Source of the DNA: Maledivibacter sp.
GTDB lineage: Bacteria; Bacillota; Clostridia; Peptostreptococcales; Caminicellaceae
Assembly: GCA_025210375.1 (NCBI GenBank)
Contig: JAOASB010000037.1
Coordinates: forward strand, 248,001 to 312,000
Length of the DNA: 64,000 bases
Reading direction: 5' to 3'
Positions 1-9,609 of this stretch are shown here, piece after piece. The translations under genes were made by a program, and so were the position numbers. Within the stretch, counting starts at the first letter, position 1. Each line of letters starts with the position of its first letter. The notes beneath the pieces were generated by a model, which was given only the letters and a program-made list of their open reading frames with translations, ran no database searches and was not told the origin of the DNA.

Positions 1-1067
1 AAAATTTTATCTACAAGGGACTTAACATTAACCTCAAACAAAACATTTTCATCTACTAGCTCTGGAATACCTCCCACATTTGAAGCAATAAAAAGCATAT
101 CATTTTCAATACTTTCCACCACCGTATATGGATAATTCTCCATTAAAGAAGGCATTATAATAACGCCATTTTGTTGTTTTAAATATTCCAAGGCTTGAAA
201 GGAATCAAAGTCTGAGTATATATTATAATTTAACCCTTTCCCCCTAAATTTATTACTTATATACCTATCGCCACTTACATCATTTACAACACCATTTTTC
301 CCCACAAAGGATACTCTCTTTATGGATTTGGGATGATCTTGAATGACCTCTAATATTGCATCACATAACAATTCTAGACCCTTTCTAGTCTCTAATCTCC
401 CGAAGAATATTAAGTGCTTTAGGTCTCTATTCTCATTTGATGTGATTTTTATTAGCTTCTCAAAACAATTGGAGATGACTTTTTTATTTTCTGCAAGTTC
501 CCAGCCATTTTCTATTGCCCATTTAAACATGTATTGCGATGGACTAATCAAAAGATCGCAATATTTACAACAATATCTTTCACACCATTCGAGTTTTGGA
601 TCAATAACAGGTCCCCCATCAACCCAATTCATAGCCTGTTTCACCCATTCCATTGATGAATGCATTGTTACAGTAATTAATGTATTATCGAACTCATTAG
701 ATCTATATTTTGCTTGTATAGTATGAAAACCATTGGCTTCCCAATCTTGAAAATGAATATAATCGAAGTTCCTCTTTTTCAAAAAACTATATACTAATTT
801 CGATCTATCTTCAAACCAATTTTCACCATATATTGATAAATTATTTTTTTTCAAATTATCTATTTGAACATATTCTATATTTAATTTTCTAAAATATTCA
901 TACCAATATGAGGCATTTTTATTCTCACATACTCCAGTAAATAAAACTGTTGTTTTATAATCACTCTCCCCCAAAACCTGTGCTAAATAATAGGTTTGGG
1001 TTCCTATTCCTCCGTTTTTATGGGGACCTATTATTTCTGGAGATACTATACATACTTCATTTTTCAT
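1..1067 (-). CDS. GT4-type glycosyltransferase, 3' end cut by window edge
   Basis: This reading frame is open from its ATG at 1067 to the left edge, so the C-terminus is missing; about 355 codons are visible. A strong AGGAGGG site lies before the ATG. The protein starts MKNEVCIVSPEIIGPHKNGG, the glycine-rich N-terminal loop of GT-B glycosyltransferases, and carries the FFGRLETRKGLE and SLMENYPYTVVESIE segments that bind the nucleotide-sugar donor in GT4 enzymes. It is a close paralog of the next gene, 34 bp upstream, and shares the unusual CERYCCKYCD motif. It probably transfers a sugar in the cytoplasm; acceptor and donor cannot be told. It is the last visible gene of an operon that starts at the sigma-K-like promoter near 2350. 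Confidence 0.85.
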   Translation of the reverse strand, partial: MKNEVCIVSPEIIGPHKNGGIGTQTYYLAQVLGESDYKTTVLFTGVCENKNASYWYEYFRKLNIEYVQIDNLKKNNLSIYGENWFEDRSKLVYSFLKKRNFDYIHFQDWEANGFHTIQAKYRSNEFDNTLITVTMHSSMEWVKQAMNWVDGGPVIDPKLEWCERYCCKYCDLLISPSQYMFKWAIENGWELAENKKVISNCFEKLIKITSNENRDLKHLIFFGRLETRKGLELLCDAILEVIQDHPKSIKRVSFVGKNGVVNDVSGDRYISNKFRGKGLNYNIYSDFDSFQALEYLKQQNGVIIMPSLMENYPYTVVESIENDMLFIASNVGGIPELVDENVLFEVNVKSLVDKI

Positions 1068-1101
1068 ATTGATATTTCCCTCCTATAATGAATCCATTTC
1101 T

Positions 1102-2256
1102 TTAGTTATGCAATTCCAGCCACTTTTTTTTCGCCTTTTCCTTTGAGTACTTATGGATAATTTTATTATTAAATATATCATCCAAATGAATTATTTTATC
1201 AATGAGAGCATTTACATTCGGTTCAAATAAGATATCATCATTAGCTAATTCTGGGATTCCCCCCGCAGTTGAAGCAATAAAAAATATATTGTTTTCTATG
1301 CTTTCAATCACTGTATAAGGAAAATTTTCCATCAAAGAAGGCATTACAGCAACTCCATTTTGCTGTTTTAGATATTCTAATGCATCAAAAGAACTAAAGT
1401 CTGAAAATATTTCATAATTTATTCCCTTTTTTCCTAATTTATTAATTATATATTGATCGCCCTTTGTATCATTTATAAACCATATCTTACCCAAAAAGGA
1501 TACTTTGTCTATTAAGTCCGGGTATTTATGCCTAGCTTGTAACACTGCATCACAAAATATTTCCAATCCTTTTCTAGTTTCCAACCTTCCAAAAAAAATT
1601 AAGTGTTTTAAATCTATATCTCTATTAACAGCAATCTTAACCGACTCTTCAAAACAATAGGGTATCACTTTTCTATTATCTGCTAACTTCCACCCATTAT
1701 CTATAGCCCAATCAATCATATATTTTGATGGACTTATTAAGATGTCACAGTTCTCACAACAATATCTTTCACACCATTCAAGTTTTGGATCAAAAATCGG
1801 TCCACTTTTTACCCAATTCATAGCTTGTTTTATCCATTCAATTGATGAATGCATAGTCACAGTTAGTAAAGTATTACTGAATTCGTTGAATAATTTTTTT
1901 GCCCGTATAGTTTTGAAACCATTTGCTAACATTTCTTGAAAGTGGATGTAATCGAAATCATTCTTTTGCAAAAACTCATATACAAACTGAGACCTATCTA
2001 TAAACCAACGTCCTTCATATATTGCAAAATTTTGCTTTACAAGTTCGTCCAGCTGTATATATCTAATATGGATTTTCTTAAAATATTCAATCCAATATGA
2101 GCTGGTTTTATTCTCGCAAACACCTGTATAAAGAACAGTCACTTCATAATTTTTCTCTGCTAGTACTTGAGCTAAATAATATGCATGGGCTCCTATACCT
2201 CCATTTTTATGGGGCCCAATGATTTCGCTTGTCACTAAGCACACTTTTTTTTTCAT
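1102..2256 (-). CDS. GT4-type glycosyltransferase
   Basis: The 384-residue protein has the N-terminal GPHKNGGIGAHAY loop, the paralog-specific CERYCCENCD motif near residue 165, the donor-site segments FFGRLETRKGLEIF and SLMENFPYTVIESIE, and a C-terminus that stops at KKWLELHN. In the fused paralog at 11117-13102 the same segment is the linker that leads into a GT2 domain, so this gene is the GT4 half alone. There is no signal peptide or membrane segment, so it should act in the cytoplasm. ATG start with AGGAGG eight bases upstream. It is first in a two-gene operon with the truncated paralog. The specific sugar is unknown. Confidence 0.88.
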   Translation of the reverse strand: MKKKVCLVTSEIIGPHKNGGIGAHAYYLAQVLAEKNYEVTVLYTGVCENKTSSYWIEYFKKIHIRYIQLDELVKQNFAIYEGRWFIDRSQFVYEFLQKNDFDYIHFQEMLANGFKTIRAKKLFNEFSNTLLTVTMHSSIEWIKQAMNWVKSGPIFDPKLEWCERYCCENCDILISPSKYMIDWAIDNGWKLADNRKVIPYCFEESVKIAVNRDIDLKHLIFFGRLETRKGLEIFCDAVLQARHKYPDLIDKVSFLGKIWFINDTKGDQYIINKLGKKGINYEIFSDFSSFDALEYLKQQNGVAVMPSLMENFPYTVIESIENNIFFIASTAGGIPELANDDILFEPNVNALIDKIIHLDDIFNNKIIHKYSKEKAKKKWLELHN

Positions 2257-2339
2257 TATTCTATTCCTCCTGGGGATTATAAGACTATAATTTAATAGTT
2301 TTAAAAATTTATCTTTGTCTTAGTAATCATTTTCTGCTA

Positions 2340-2367
2340 TATAATATGAATTAAATAGGGTTTAAGT
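2340..2367 (-). promoter_or_regulatory. candidate sigma-K promoter for the first GT4 operon
   Basis: On the minus strand AC, 17 bases, then CATATTATA matches the late mother-cell sigma-K pattern AC-N16/17-CATAnnnTA exactly. It lies about 85 bp before the ATG at 2256. A single match could be chance in AT-rich DNA; it gains weight from five similar sites in this window. Confidence 0.5.
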
Positions 2368-2420
2368 GAATTCTATAAATTAAATACACACTCTATAGAA
2401 TCACCATGTTATAGATGAGT

Positions 2421-2579
2421 GAGGAAATTGCATAACTCTTACTTGGCTAAACCTAATATGCGAATATCATCCTTGATTTAATTGCTTAAGATATAAGCAT
2501 ATTTGATGGTATGGCTTTGAAGAATTTTAGGCTACATATGGTAGATAGTTTTTGTAGAAGGTAATTATGCAATTTGCTC
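2421..2579. repeat. family A palindromic MITE-like repeat, copy A1
   Basis: This element of about 159 bp has inverted ends GAGGAAATTGCATAA and TTATGCAATTTGCTC and encodes nothing. It matches copies at 20430 and 45238 over almost its full length. It lies between the promoter of the GT4 operon and the divergent gene at 2739. Confidence 0.85.
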
Positions 2580-2656
2580 GAGTACTTAATAATTTGATAA
2601 TACTCAAATATAAATACATAATTCTAGATTTCACATATAATTTTAAGATGAATATA

Positions 2657-2695
2657 CTATAGAGAGTTTAGGGTAAATCTTAGTTTTTACTATCA
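2657..2695. repeat. solo arm of a family B repeat
   Basis: The segment beginning TATAGAGAGTTTAGGGTAAA matches, in inverted orientation, one arm of the family B repeats, but the second arm is absent. It is read as a decayed or half copy. Confidence 0.55.
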
Positions 2696-2738
2696 AAATA
2701 TTTATTTGTAAACTAATTCTTAGGAGGCAAGAAAAAAC

Positions 2739-3404
2739 ATGGAATTTGAACAATATTTTTTTAACAAAAAATATATAAATAGTAATTGGCAGATGGAGCC
2801 CGGAGAAAAAGCTGCAATGCTATATATTTTGAATAATATTAACTCTGAAATATCTATTGAAATTGGAACATCCCATGGTGGGAGCCTAAGGCCAATATCT
2901 GATTTTTCACAAAAAGTTTATTCATTTGACCTTGATCATAATTATATTAGTAAATTAGATTACGATAATGTTGAATTTATAACTGGAAATTCTAAAAAAT
3001 CTTTACCTAAAATAATTAAAGAGCTTAATAAGAGTATTAAAGCCTTAGAATTTGTATTAATAGATGGTGATCATAGTAAGCCTGGTGTCAAAAAAGATAT
3101 TGAGAATATTCTTGAATACAAGCCAAAAAAACCTTTATATATTCTGATGCATGATAGCTTTCACCCAAATTGTAGGTCTGGAATATTGGAAGCAAATTGG
3201 AATAAATCCCCCTATGTGCATTTTGTAGAGGTGGACTTTGTCCATGGTACTTTTCATCAAATAGAGAATTTCTATAAAGAAATGTGGGGAGGCTTCTCAT
3301 TAGCGCTTCTTTTGCCTAAAAAGAGAACCTCTAAATTGTCAATATCCCAATCTCAAGAATTAATGTTCAAGTCTATGCTCAAATCTTCAGTTCATAATTT
3401 TTAA
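2739..3404 (+). CDS. class I SAM-dependent methyltransferase-like protein
   Basis: The 221-residue protein has an IEIGTSHGGSLRPI segment near residue 40 followed by VYSFDLD, which fits SAM-binding motifs I and II, then FVLIDGDHSKPGVKKDIE, which resembles the CmcI/Methyltransf_24 group found in glycan clusters. It may methylate a sugar of the glycan made by its neighbours, but that is inference. ATG start with AGGAGG ten bases upstream. It is alone on the plus strand and convergent with the GT4 gene at 3702. It is rather short for the family, without a recognisable extra domain. Confidence 0.7.
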   Translation: MEFEQYFFNKKYINSNWQMEPGEKAAMLYILNNINSEISIEIGTSHGGSLRPISDFSQKVYSFDLDHNYISKLDYDNVEFITGNSKKSLPKIIKELNKSIKALEFVLIDGDHSKPGVKKDIENILEYKPKKPLYILMHDSFHPNCRSGILEANWNKSPYVHFVEVDFVHGTFHQIENFYKEMWGGFSLALLLPKKRTSKLSISQSQELMFKSMLKSSVHNF

Positions 3405-3486
3405 AAAATACAATAAAAGCTTAGACCTATGGATCTCCTTAATCTGGGGTCAGATTTCTCTCCATATAATGACCTGAAATAATAAA

Positions 3487-3693
3487 GAGAGTGTAAATGT
3501 AAATATTACACTCTCAGATTGTTGACAAAGTCAACAAGATGTTAGGCTGTTGAGAAATTCGAAGTTCGAGGCGTGCTGAAACCGAGAGGCCGTAGCGTAT
3601 ACAGACATACGTAAGGGTTCTTGGTTGAAGCAACAACGAAGAAATTCGGATTTGTCAACAGCCTGAGAGTGTAAATGTAAATATTACACTCTC
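3487..3693. mobile_element. family C structured element flanked by duplicated terminator hairpins, copy C1
   Basis: A 29-base hairpin (10-bp stem GAGAGTGTAA/TTACACTCTC) is present at 3487-3515 and again, identical, at 3665-3693. Between them lies a 149-nt insert (3516-3664). The insert has a TTGTTGAC-AAA-GTCAACAA hairpin, then a long closing stem (AGGCTGTTGA with TCAACAGCCT, continuing AAATTCGAA with TTCGGATTT), with an inner stem AACCGAGA/TCTTGGTT and a small CGTAT/ATACG hairpin. The same insert occurs at 41670-41819 with a different hairpin duplicated around it. The site lies between convergent genes, where the hairpin acts as a two-way terminator. Confidence 0.75.
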
Positions 3694-3701
3694 TTTATAT
3701 T

Positions 3702-4856
3702 TTATGTGTGTATCTTTAACCACTTTTCTTTTGCATATTTGTTTGAGTACTTGTGTTTAACCTTTTCAAAGGAAACTTCATTTAGATACAATATTTTATC
3801 CTTTAGGCATTCTGGATTGGGCTTAAATAGAATGGATTCATCAACTAATTCGGGAATACCACCTACATCTGAAGCAATAAAGGCTATATTATTTTCTATA
3901 CTTTCGATTATTGTATAAGGATAATTTTCCATTAATGAAGGTATCACAACTACACCATTTTGTTGTTTTAAATATTCTATTGCTTCAAAGGAATCAAAGT
4001 CATCATAAATATGATAATATATATCTTTTCCTTCTAGTATGCTTTTAATATAATTATCACCACTTATATCATTCATAATTCCTTTTTTACCAACAAAGGA
4101 TACCTTATTAATTAAATGCTTGTGGTTTTGTATTACTTTAAGTATCCCCTTGCAAAAGATTTCTAACCCTTTCCTAGTTTCTAATCTTCCATAAAATATT
4201 AGATGTTCTAAATCTATATTTTTATCCACATTTGTTTTAAGTAAATTATTAAAGCAATATGGAATTACCATTCTATTATCGGCAAGTTTCCAACCATTTT
4301 CCATGGCCCATTTAAACATATAGTTAGATGGGCTTATCAAAAGATCACAATTTTCACAACAATATCTTTCACACGATTCATGTTTTGGATGGAAAACTGG
4401 GCCACTATTAACCCATTTCATAGCCTGCTTCACCCATTCAATTGAGCCATGCATAGTTACAGTTATTAAAGTATTCTGAAATTCATTATTGTTTTTTTTG
4501 GAATATATAGTTTTAAACCCATTGGCCAATATTTCTTGAAAGTGGATATAGTCATAATTATTTTTTACTAAAAACTCATATACAAACTGTGATCTTTCCA
4601 TAAACCAATTTCCGCTATAAACCTTAAAATCCTTATTCAGTGATCTATCTAGCTGTACATACTCGACATTTATTTTCCTAAAGTATTCAATCCAATATTC
4701 ATTACTCTTATTCTCACAGACCCCCGTATATAAAACCGTTGTTTCATAGTTATTTTCTACTAATACTTGGGCTAAATGATAAGCATGGGTACCTACCCCT
4801 CCATTTTTATGTGGTCCCACAATTTCTGCCGTCACTATACATACTTTTTTTTTCAT
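3702..4856 (-). CDS. GT4-type glycosyltransferase
   Basis: This is the third GT4 paralog (384 residues), close to the gene at 1102-2256. It has GPHKNGGVGTHAY, CERYCCENCD, FYGRLETRKGLEIF and SLMENYPYTIIESIE, and ends at KWLKIHT, the boundary at which the fused paralog continues into GT2. Cytoplasmic and probably retaining, as is usual for GT4; substrate unknown. ATG start with GGGGAT upstream. Its own transcription unit is likely: the terminator and element C1 lie after it, and the divergent sulfotransferase gene lies before it. I see no clear sigma-K site for this gene. Confidence 0.87.
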   Translation of the reverse strand: MKKKVCIVTAEIVGPHKNGGVGTHAYHLAQVLVENNYETTVLYTGVCENKSNEYWIEYFRKINVEYVQLDRSLNKDFKVYSGNWFMERSQFVYEFLVKNNYDYIHFQEILANGFKTIYSKKNNNEFQNTLITVTMHGSIEWVKQAMKWVNSGPVFHPKHESCERYCCENCDLLISPSNYMFKWAMENGWKLADNRMVIPYCFNNLLKTNVDKNIDLEHLIFYGRLETRKGLEIFCKGILKVIQNHKHLINKVSFVGKKGIMNDISGDNYIKSILEGKDIYYHIYDDFDSFEAIEYLKQQNGVVVIPSLMENYPYTIIESIENNIAFIASDVGGIPELVDESILFKPNPECLKDKILYLNEVSFEKVKHKYSNKYAKEKWLKIHT

Positions 4857-5008
4857 ACAAAATATCCCCTTTACTACCCCATAATTTACTTTTAAAATTT
4901 AAAATAAAGTTTTACGAAATTGAGAAGCTTGCATAATAGGCCTTTTAAATATATCATTCTATAGATTATATCTACTATTTAAAATATATAGTTAAGTCAT
5001 TTTAGGAC

Positions 5009-5035
5009 ACAAAAGTATTTTGTCATCATACTATA
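5009..5035 (+). promoter_or_regulatory. candidate sigma-K promoter for sulfotransferase gene
   Basis: AC, 16 bases, CATACTATA matches the sigma-K pattern exactly. The same CATACTATA and surrounding bases (TTGTC-TCATACTATATA) recur upstream of the second sulfotransferase at 25878, which suggests a shared promoter. A family B repeat separates this site from the gene. Confidence 0.5.
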
Positions 5036-5051
5036 TATTGAAAAAAAATAT

Positions 5052-5155
5052 ATAGAGAGATTCCAGTCAAAGCTTCAATTTATACATATCGAAGCTTCCC
5101 AGAAACATCGGGTATTCTGCTATGTATAAATTAAGATTTACCATAAAATCTCTAT
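5052..5155. repeat. family B palindromic repeat, copy B1
   Basis: The 104-bp element has ends ATAGAGAGATT / ATCTCTAT and inner inverted arms AATTTATACATA / TATGTATAAATT around a centre of about 30 bases. It would lie in the 5' untranslated region of the sulfotransferase mRNA and can fold into a long hairpin. Confidence 0.85.
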
Positions 5156-5171
5156 GGATAGGAGAATATAT

Positions 5172-5921
5172 ATGATTTTAAATAGAGAAAAAGAAACTGA
5201 TAATGTTATTATTTTTCTTCATATACCAAAAACCGCAGGATGTACACTCCATTCAATTATTAATAAACAATATGGAAATAAATATGATATAAAAACGCCA
5301 TTTTGGTGGAGTGCCCCTGAAGACACAAATAGTTTGTTGAAATACCTTCATGAAATAGGGATAGAGAAAATTGAAGTTTTAACGGGTCATATTATATTCG
5401 GTATTCACAAACATATACCACAAAAAAAATATACCTATATTACATTCCTTAGAAATCCAGTTGAAAGAGTAATTTCTGCATACTATTATATGAGAGATTG
5501 TGACAAAGACAATCTACATCATATTGTAAAAAACATGTCATTATATGAGTTTGTAACAGATGAATTCTTTAATCATCAAACCCTAAATATGCAAACCCAT
5601 TTAATATCAGGAATTAAGGATGGAAATCTGAAAATTGCTAAAGATAACTTAAAAAAATATTTTTCTGTAGTTGGTATCACTGAACGTTTCTCTGAATCTT
5701 TATTTATTATTGAAAAGAAATATGGTTGGAAAATTGATAAATACCAAAACCAAAATATTACCAAAAACAAACCCCCATTAAATAAAATTTCAAATGAAAT
5801 TATAGAAATCATTGAGAATAAAAATCAAAAAGATATAAAGCTTTATAAATTTGCCAATAAACTATTAAGCAAACAAATAGAAATTAGTGGTTTTTATTCT
5901 AAAGCAAAGGATATAAAATAA
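5172..5921 (+). CDS. PAPS-dependent sulfotransferase (Sulfotransfer_2-like)
   Basis: The N-terminal FLHIPKTAGCTLHSII is the 5'-phosphosulfate loop and TFLRNPVERVISAYYYMRD is the 3'-phosphate-binding motif of carbohydrate sulfotransferases of the heparan-sulfate 2-O type. It should move sulfate from PAPS to a sugar hydroxyl in the cytoplasm. I place the start at the ATG at 5172, preceded by GGATAGGAG; an in-frame ATG at 5154 abuts the repeat and lacks a ribosome site. The gene at 26032 is a clear paralog (shared LHNIVKN/LHHIVKN, KKYFSVVGITxR). PAPS would come from cysDNC at 22-26 kb. The acceptor is unknown. Confidence 0.85.
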   Translation: MILNREKETDNVIIFLHIPKTAGCTLHSIINKQYGNKYDIKTPFWWSAPEDTNSLLKYLHEIGIEKIEVLTGHIIFGIHKHIPQKKYTYITFLRNPVERVISAYYYMRDCDKDNLHHIVKNMSLYEFVTDEFFNHQTLNMQTHLISGIKDGNLKIAKDNLKKYFSVVGITERFSESLFIIEKKYGWKIDKYQNQNITKNKPPLNKISNEIIEIIENKNQKDIKLYKFANKLLSKQIEISGFYSKAKDIK

Positions 5922-5996
5922 ATTTCCCACTTAAATCTATACATTATATGAAGATTATAAATTTACTTCTTAGAACCTAAGAGAGTCTCTTATGAC

Positions 5997-6107
5997 TGAG
6001 CAGATTGCATAATTTCTTTCTTAAAAAACCATATAGATTAAGTGATTACATCAAGGATGATATGTCCATACGGAACTTGGTCAAGTGAGAGTTATGCAAT
6101 TTCCTCA
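5997..6107. repeat. family A repeat, copy A2 (short form)
   Basis: The 111-bp element begins TGAGCAGATTGCATAA and ends TTATGCAATTTCCTCA, inverted relative to A1 and with an internally shortened middle. It lies just after the chimeric glycosyltransferase gene on its 3' side. Confidence 0.8.
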
Positions 6108-6115
6108 GCTTATAT

Positions 6116-7639
6116 TTACTTCATAAGTTTTTTTATTCTGTTTCTTTTCAAATGATTATCATTAAGTATTTCATTATATTTATTACTAAAGGGTATTGCC
6201 AATGAAGTAATCAAATTCCCAACAAAAAATGAGTTATTATTGCGATATTCCTTAATTACATTATCTAGGTTTTTAAAGTAGTTTGAATTTCTAGAAAAGC
6301 TCTCATTATGGTGCCTATACCAAAAAAGTGGTTCTGGTAATACTTCTTGCTTATATCCAAGCAAATTAAGTCTAACTAAAAAAACCCAATCTTCCCAGGT
6401 AGCATTTCTATCCTCGATAAAACCTCCTATATGGAAAAACACATCCCTTTTGACAATAAAGTTTGCATCTCCAAAGATATTTTGTATAAACCCTACTTCA
6501 AGAGCTGGTCCAATTGGCATATATTTATAGGCAATTTTTGTCCCACCATGAACTGTTTCATCTCCCATAAATGCATTTAAATGACAAGTCAAACAATCAG
6601 CTTTTGATTTGCATATACCATATAGAAAATCTTTTATCATATTTGGAGTTGCAATATTATCTGCATCCATAAAAATTATATACTCACCACTGGAATATTT
6701 AGCCCCAAAATTTCTAGCTTCTCCTGTTCCACCATTTTCTTTTTCTATAAAATGCCAATTGCATTTATTGTATACTTTTTTCATTTCACCAAATACTCTA
6801 TTTGATTCTTCTTCTGTGCTTCCATCGTTTACTACTATAACTTGATAATTTTTATATTTGCTCTTTGATATTGACTTTAGGAGTTGGGGTAAGTATTTCC
6901 CATAGTTGTAATATGCGATACAAATAGATACCTGTATTTCCTCATTCTCTATTTTATTTATTACTTTTATGTCACTATATTTAATATTTTGATCGTGTAA
7001 CTTTAACCATTTTCCCCTTGTTCCTTTTTCACTTTCAATACAATAAGGAATAACCATTCTATTTTTTGAAAGATGCCATCCCCTTTTTATTGCCCAATTA
7101 AACATGTAATCACTAGGACTAATGAGCAAGTCACAATTTTCACAGCAATATCTTTCACACCATTCAAGCATAGAATTAGAAAAGTCCCACTCATTCCTTT
7201 TTACCATTCCTTCATTTAACCATTGGGTAGGGGAATGCATGGTCACGGTTATAAATGTATTTTCAAACTCTTTACTATTTCTTTTAGCTTGAATAGTATG
7301 AAGTGCATTAGCTTGTAAATCTTTAAAATGAATATAATCAAAGCTTTTCTTTTTTAAATATTTATATATAATATTGGCTCTTACAATGAACCATTCTTTA
7401 TATAAATAATAATTTGGTTGTTCTAATTCATCAAGGTAAACAAATTTTATATTTGGTACTTTATGATATTTTGACTGATATATATTTTTCATCTTGTTTT
7501 GGTTCCCAATATATAAAATTGTCATATCATAATTGGCTTTAGCAAGTTCTTTGCATAGAGAATAAACATGATTACTGAACTCACTATTTTTTTTAGATTG
7601 TTTTATATCAGATGTAACGATACATATTTTTTTCCCCAT
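6116..7639 (-). CDS. chimeric glycosyltransferase: degenerate GT4 half joined to GT2 domain
   Basis: Residues 1-200 align with the GT4 paralogs up to NRMVIPYC and keep CERYCCENCD, but the next 195 or so residues, which carry the donor-binding half, are missing. The frame resumes at GKWLKLHD, the linker, and continues into a full GT2 domain (VSICIAYYNYGKYLPQLL, NDGSTEEES, FMDADN, WEDWVFLVRL). The N-terminal GPHKNGG loop is also lost (KKNSEFSNHVYS instead). So the GT4 part cannot be catalytic, while the GT2 part looks intact. No frameshift is present. The ATG at 7639 has GGAGGATAATTTT before it. It lies 42 bp after galE, probably in the ugd-uxs-galE operon. Confidence 0.82.
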   Translation of the reverse strand: MGKKICIVTSDIKQSKKNSEFSNHVYSLCKELAKANYDMTILYIGNQNKMKNIYQSKYHKVPNIKFVYLDELEQPNYYLYKEWFIVRANIIYKYLKKKSFDYIHFKDLQANALHTIQAKRNSKEFENTFITVTMHSPTQWLNEGMVKRNEWDFSNSMLEWCERYCCENCDLLISPSDYMFNWAIKRGWHLSKNRMVIPYCIESEKGTRGKWLKLHDQNIKYSDIKVINKIENEEIQVSICIAYYNYGKYLPQLLKSISKSKYKNYQVIVVNDGSTEEESNRVFGEMKKVYNKCNWHFIEKENGGTGEARNFGAKYSSGEYIIFMDADNIATPNMIKDFLYGICKSKADCLTCHLNAFMGDETVHGGTKIAYKYMPIGPALEVGFIQNIFGDANFIVKRDVFFHIGGFIEDRNATWEDWVFLVRLNLLGYKQEVLPEPLFWYRHHNESFSRNSNYFKNLDNVIKEYRNNNSFFVGNLITSLAIPFSNKYNEILNDNHLKRNRIKKLMK

Positions 7640-7681
7640 AAAATTATCCTCCAAAATGTACGTACATTTTTACAGATCGAC

Positions 7682-8662
7682 TTATATTTTGCTACAATTT
7701 ATTTTTTGGTGCCAATTCCATGCAGTTCTAATAATAGTATCCACATCAAAAAATTTTGGCTTCCACCAAAGAACATTTTCAGCTTTTTTTGAACTCCCTA
7801 TTAGAACATCTGCATCACCAATTCTTCTAGTAGTTTCTACGACCTTAATATCTCTACAGGTAATTTTTCTGGCGGCTTGAATAACCTCTTTAACAGAATA
7901 CCCCTTTCCATTTCCTAGGTTGAAAATATCTGATTTTCCTCCTTTAAGAAGATATTCCAAGCTTAAAATATGTGCATCTGCTAAATCCAATACATGAATA
8001 TAGTCCCTAATACATGTACCGTCAGATGTATTATAATCCGTTCCGTATATTTTTATATTTTCCCTTTTCCCCATCGCAACGTCCAAAACAAGTGGAATTA
8101 AATGGGTTTCCGGATTATGCAGTTCTCCTATCTCTACATCTATATCTGCTCCCGCAGCATTAAAATAGCGTAGGGTTATATATTTAAAACCATATGCTTT
8201 ATCATAGTCATTTATTATTCTTTCTATCATTAGTTTACTTTGTCCATAGGGATTTATTGGATTTTGGGTATGATTCTCAGTTATTGGTAGTTCTTCTGGT
8301 ATACCATATGTTGCACATGTGGATGAAAAAATAAATTTATTGACATTATACTCTTTCATGATACTTAGTAAATTTAAAGTGTTTAATACATTATTTATAT
8401 AATATTTTTCAGGATGGATTACAGATTCTCCCACATATGCAAAGGCTGCAAAGTGCATCACTGCATCAATTGGATATTTTTCAAAAACTAGTCTTATATG
8501 CTCTTTATTATTTAGATCACCTAGAACAAACTCTCCCCATTTAACAAACTCTTTATGACCATATATTAGATTATCGAAAACTACAGTTTTATATCCCCTT
8601 TTATTTAGCTCCTTATTTACGTGACTTCCTATATATCCAGCACCACCCACTATGAGGATCAT
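7682..8662 (-). CDS. galE: UDP-glucose 4-epimerase
   Basis: The 326-residue extended SDR has the NAD-binding GGAGYIGSH at the N-terminus, SSTCATYG, the catalytic YGQSK (YxxxK) and the GalE-typical [10 protein letters not shown] and [11 protein letters not shown] segments. It interconverts UDP-glucose and UDP-galactose, feeding the UDP-galactopyranose mutase encoded at 13102. ATG start; its start overlaps the stop of the upstream decarboxylase gene (ATGA), so the two are translationally coupled. Confidence 0.93.
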   Translation of the reverse strand: MILIVGGAGYIGSHVNKELNKRGYKTVVFDNLIYGHKEFVKWGEFVLGDLNNKEHIRLVFEKYPIDAVMHFAAFAYVGESVIHPEKYYINNVLNTLNLLSIMKEYNVNKFIFSSTCATYGIPEELPITENHTQNPINPYGQSKLMIERIINDYDKAYGFKYITLRYFNAAGADIDVEIGELHNPETHLIPLVLDVAMGKRENIKIYGTDYNTSDGTCIRDYIHVLDLADAHILSLEYLLKGGKSDIFNLGNGKGYSVKEVIQAARKITCRDIKVVETTRRIGDADVLIGSSKKAENVLWWKPKFFDVDTIIRTAWNWHQKINCSKI

Positions 8663-9609
8663 CCTTGCCTCACCTTCAATAATTCATCAAAGTACATTAT
8701 AGTTTTTTTAAGCCCTTCATCTAGTTTAGTTGTAGGCCTCCATTGCAACTCTGTTTTTGCTAATCTAATATCAGGTTGCCTTCTTATTGGATCATCTTGA
8801 GGTAATGGTTTATACACAATTCCAGATTTAGATTTGGTTAAATCAATTATTTTATGTGCAAGCTCTAAAATAGTATATTCCTCTGGATTACCTAAATTAA
8901 CAGGGCCAATAATATATTCCATTGAATTCATTGTTTTTATTATTCCATCAATCAAATTATCAACATAACAAAAACTCCTGGTCTGACTTCCATCGCCATA
9001 GACAGTAATGTCCTTGCCCTGTAGTGCTTGAACGATAAAATTTGAAACTACCCTGCCATCATTTGGATTCATTCTAGGCCCATAGGTATTAAATATTCTA
9101 ATGACCTTTATTTTTAAATTATACTGCCTGTAATAATCAAAAAATAGGGTTTCAGCACATCTTTTACCCTCATCATAACAAGCTCTTGGGCCAATTGGAT
9201 TAACACATCCTCTATAATTTTCAGGCTGAGGATGGATTTCTGGATCCCCATAAACTTCACTTGTACTGGCTTGGAGAATTTTAATACCAAGCTTCCTCCC
9301 AAGCTCTAGCATATTCATTGATCCAATAACATTCGTCTTAATAGTTTGAATGGGGTCTATTTGATAGTAGGGTGGACTTGCTGGACAAGCAAGATTATAT
9401 ATTTCATCCACCTCTAGATATAGGGGATAAATTATATCGTGCTTTATAAATTCAAAATCTTTATTTTCTAGTAAATGTTTAATATTATCTCTGGTACCAG
9501 TAAATAAATTATCTACACACAACACTTTATTTCCATCATTCAGAATCCTCTCACATAAATGTGAACCTAAAAACCCGGCTCCCCCTGTCACTAAAATTTT
9601 CTTTTTCAT
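8659..9609 (-). CDS. UDP-glucuronate decarboxylase (UDP-xylose synthase)
   Basis: The 316-residue SDR carries [48 protein letters not shown], the YDEGKR catalytic motif and [10 protein letters not shown], all hallmarks of UXS enzymes that turn UDP-glucuronate into UDP-xylose. It sits directly after ugd with a 4-bp ATGA overlap, so substrate supply and use are coupled. The product could serve the GT14-like transferase at 21007, whose family includes xylosyltransferases. Cytoplasmic, with tightly bound NAD expected. Confidence 0.92.
   Translation of the reverse strand: MKKKILVTGGAGFLGSHLCERILNDGNKVLCVDNLFTGTRDNIKHLLENKDFEFIKHDIIYPLYLEVDEIYNLACPASPPYYQIDPIQTIKTNVIGSMNMLELGRKLGIKILQASTSEVYGDPEIHPQPENYRGCVNPIGPRACYDEGKRCAETLFFDYYRQYNLKIKVIRIFNTYGPRMNPNDGRVVSNFIVQALQGKDITVYGDGSQTRSFCYVDNLIDGIIKTMNSMEYIIGPVNLGNPEEYTILELAHKIIDLTKSKSGIVYKPLPQDDPIRRQPDIRLAKTELQWRPTTKLDEGLKKTIMYFDELLKVRQG

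Noticed and set aside
343..726. Open frame of 127 codons on the plus strand
   Set aside because: It lies opposite the GT4 gene, and a similar antisense frame appears at 1742 opposite the paralog; it has no ribosome site and arises from the conserved codons of the real gene.
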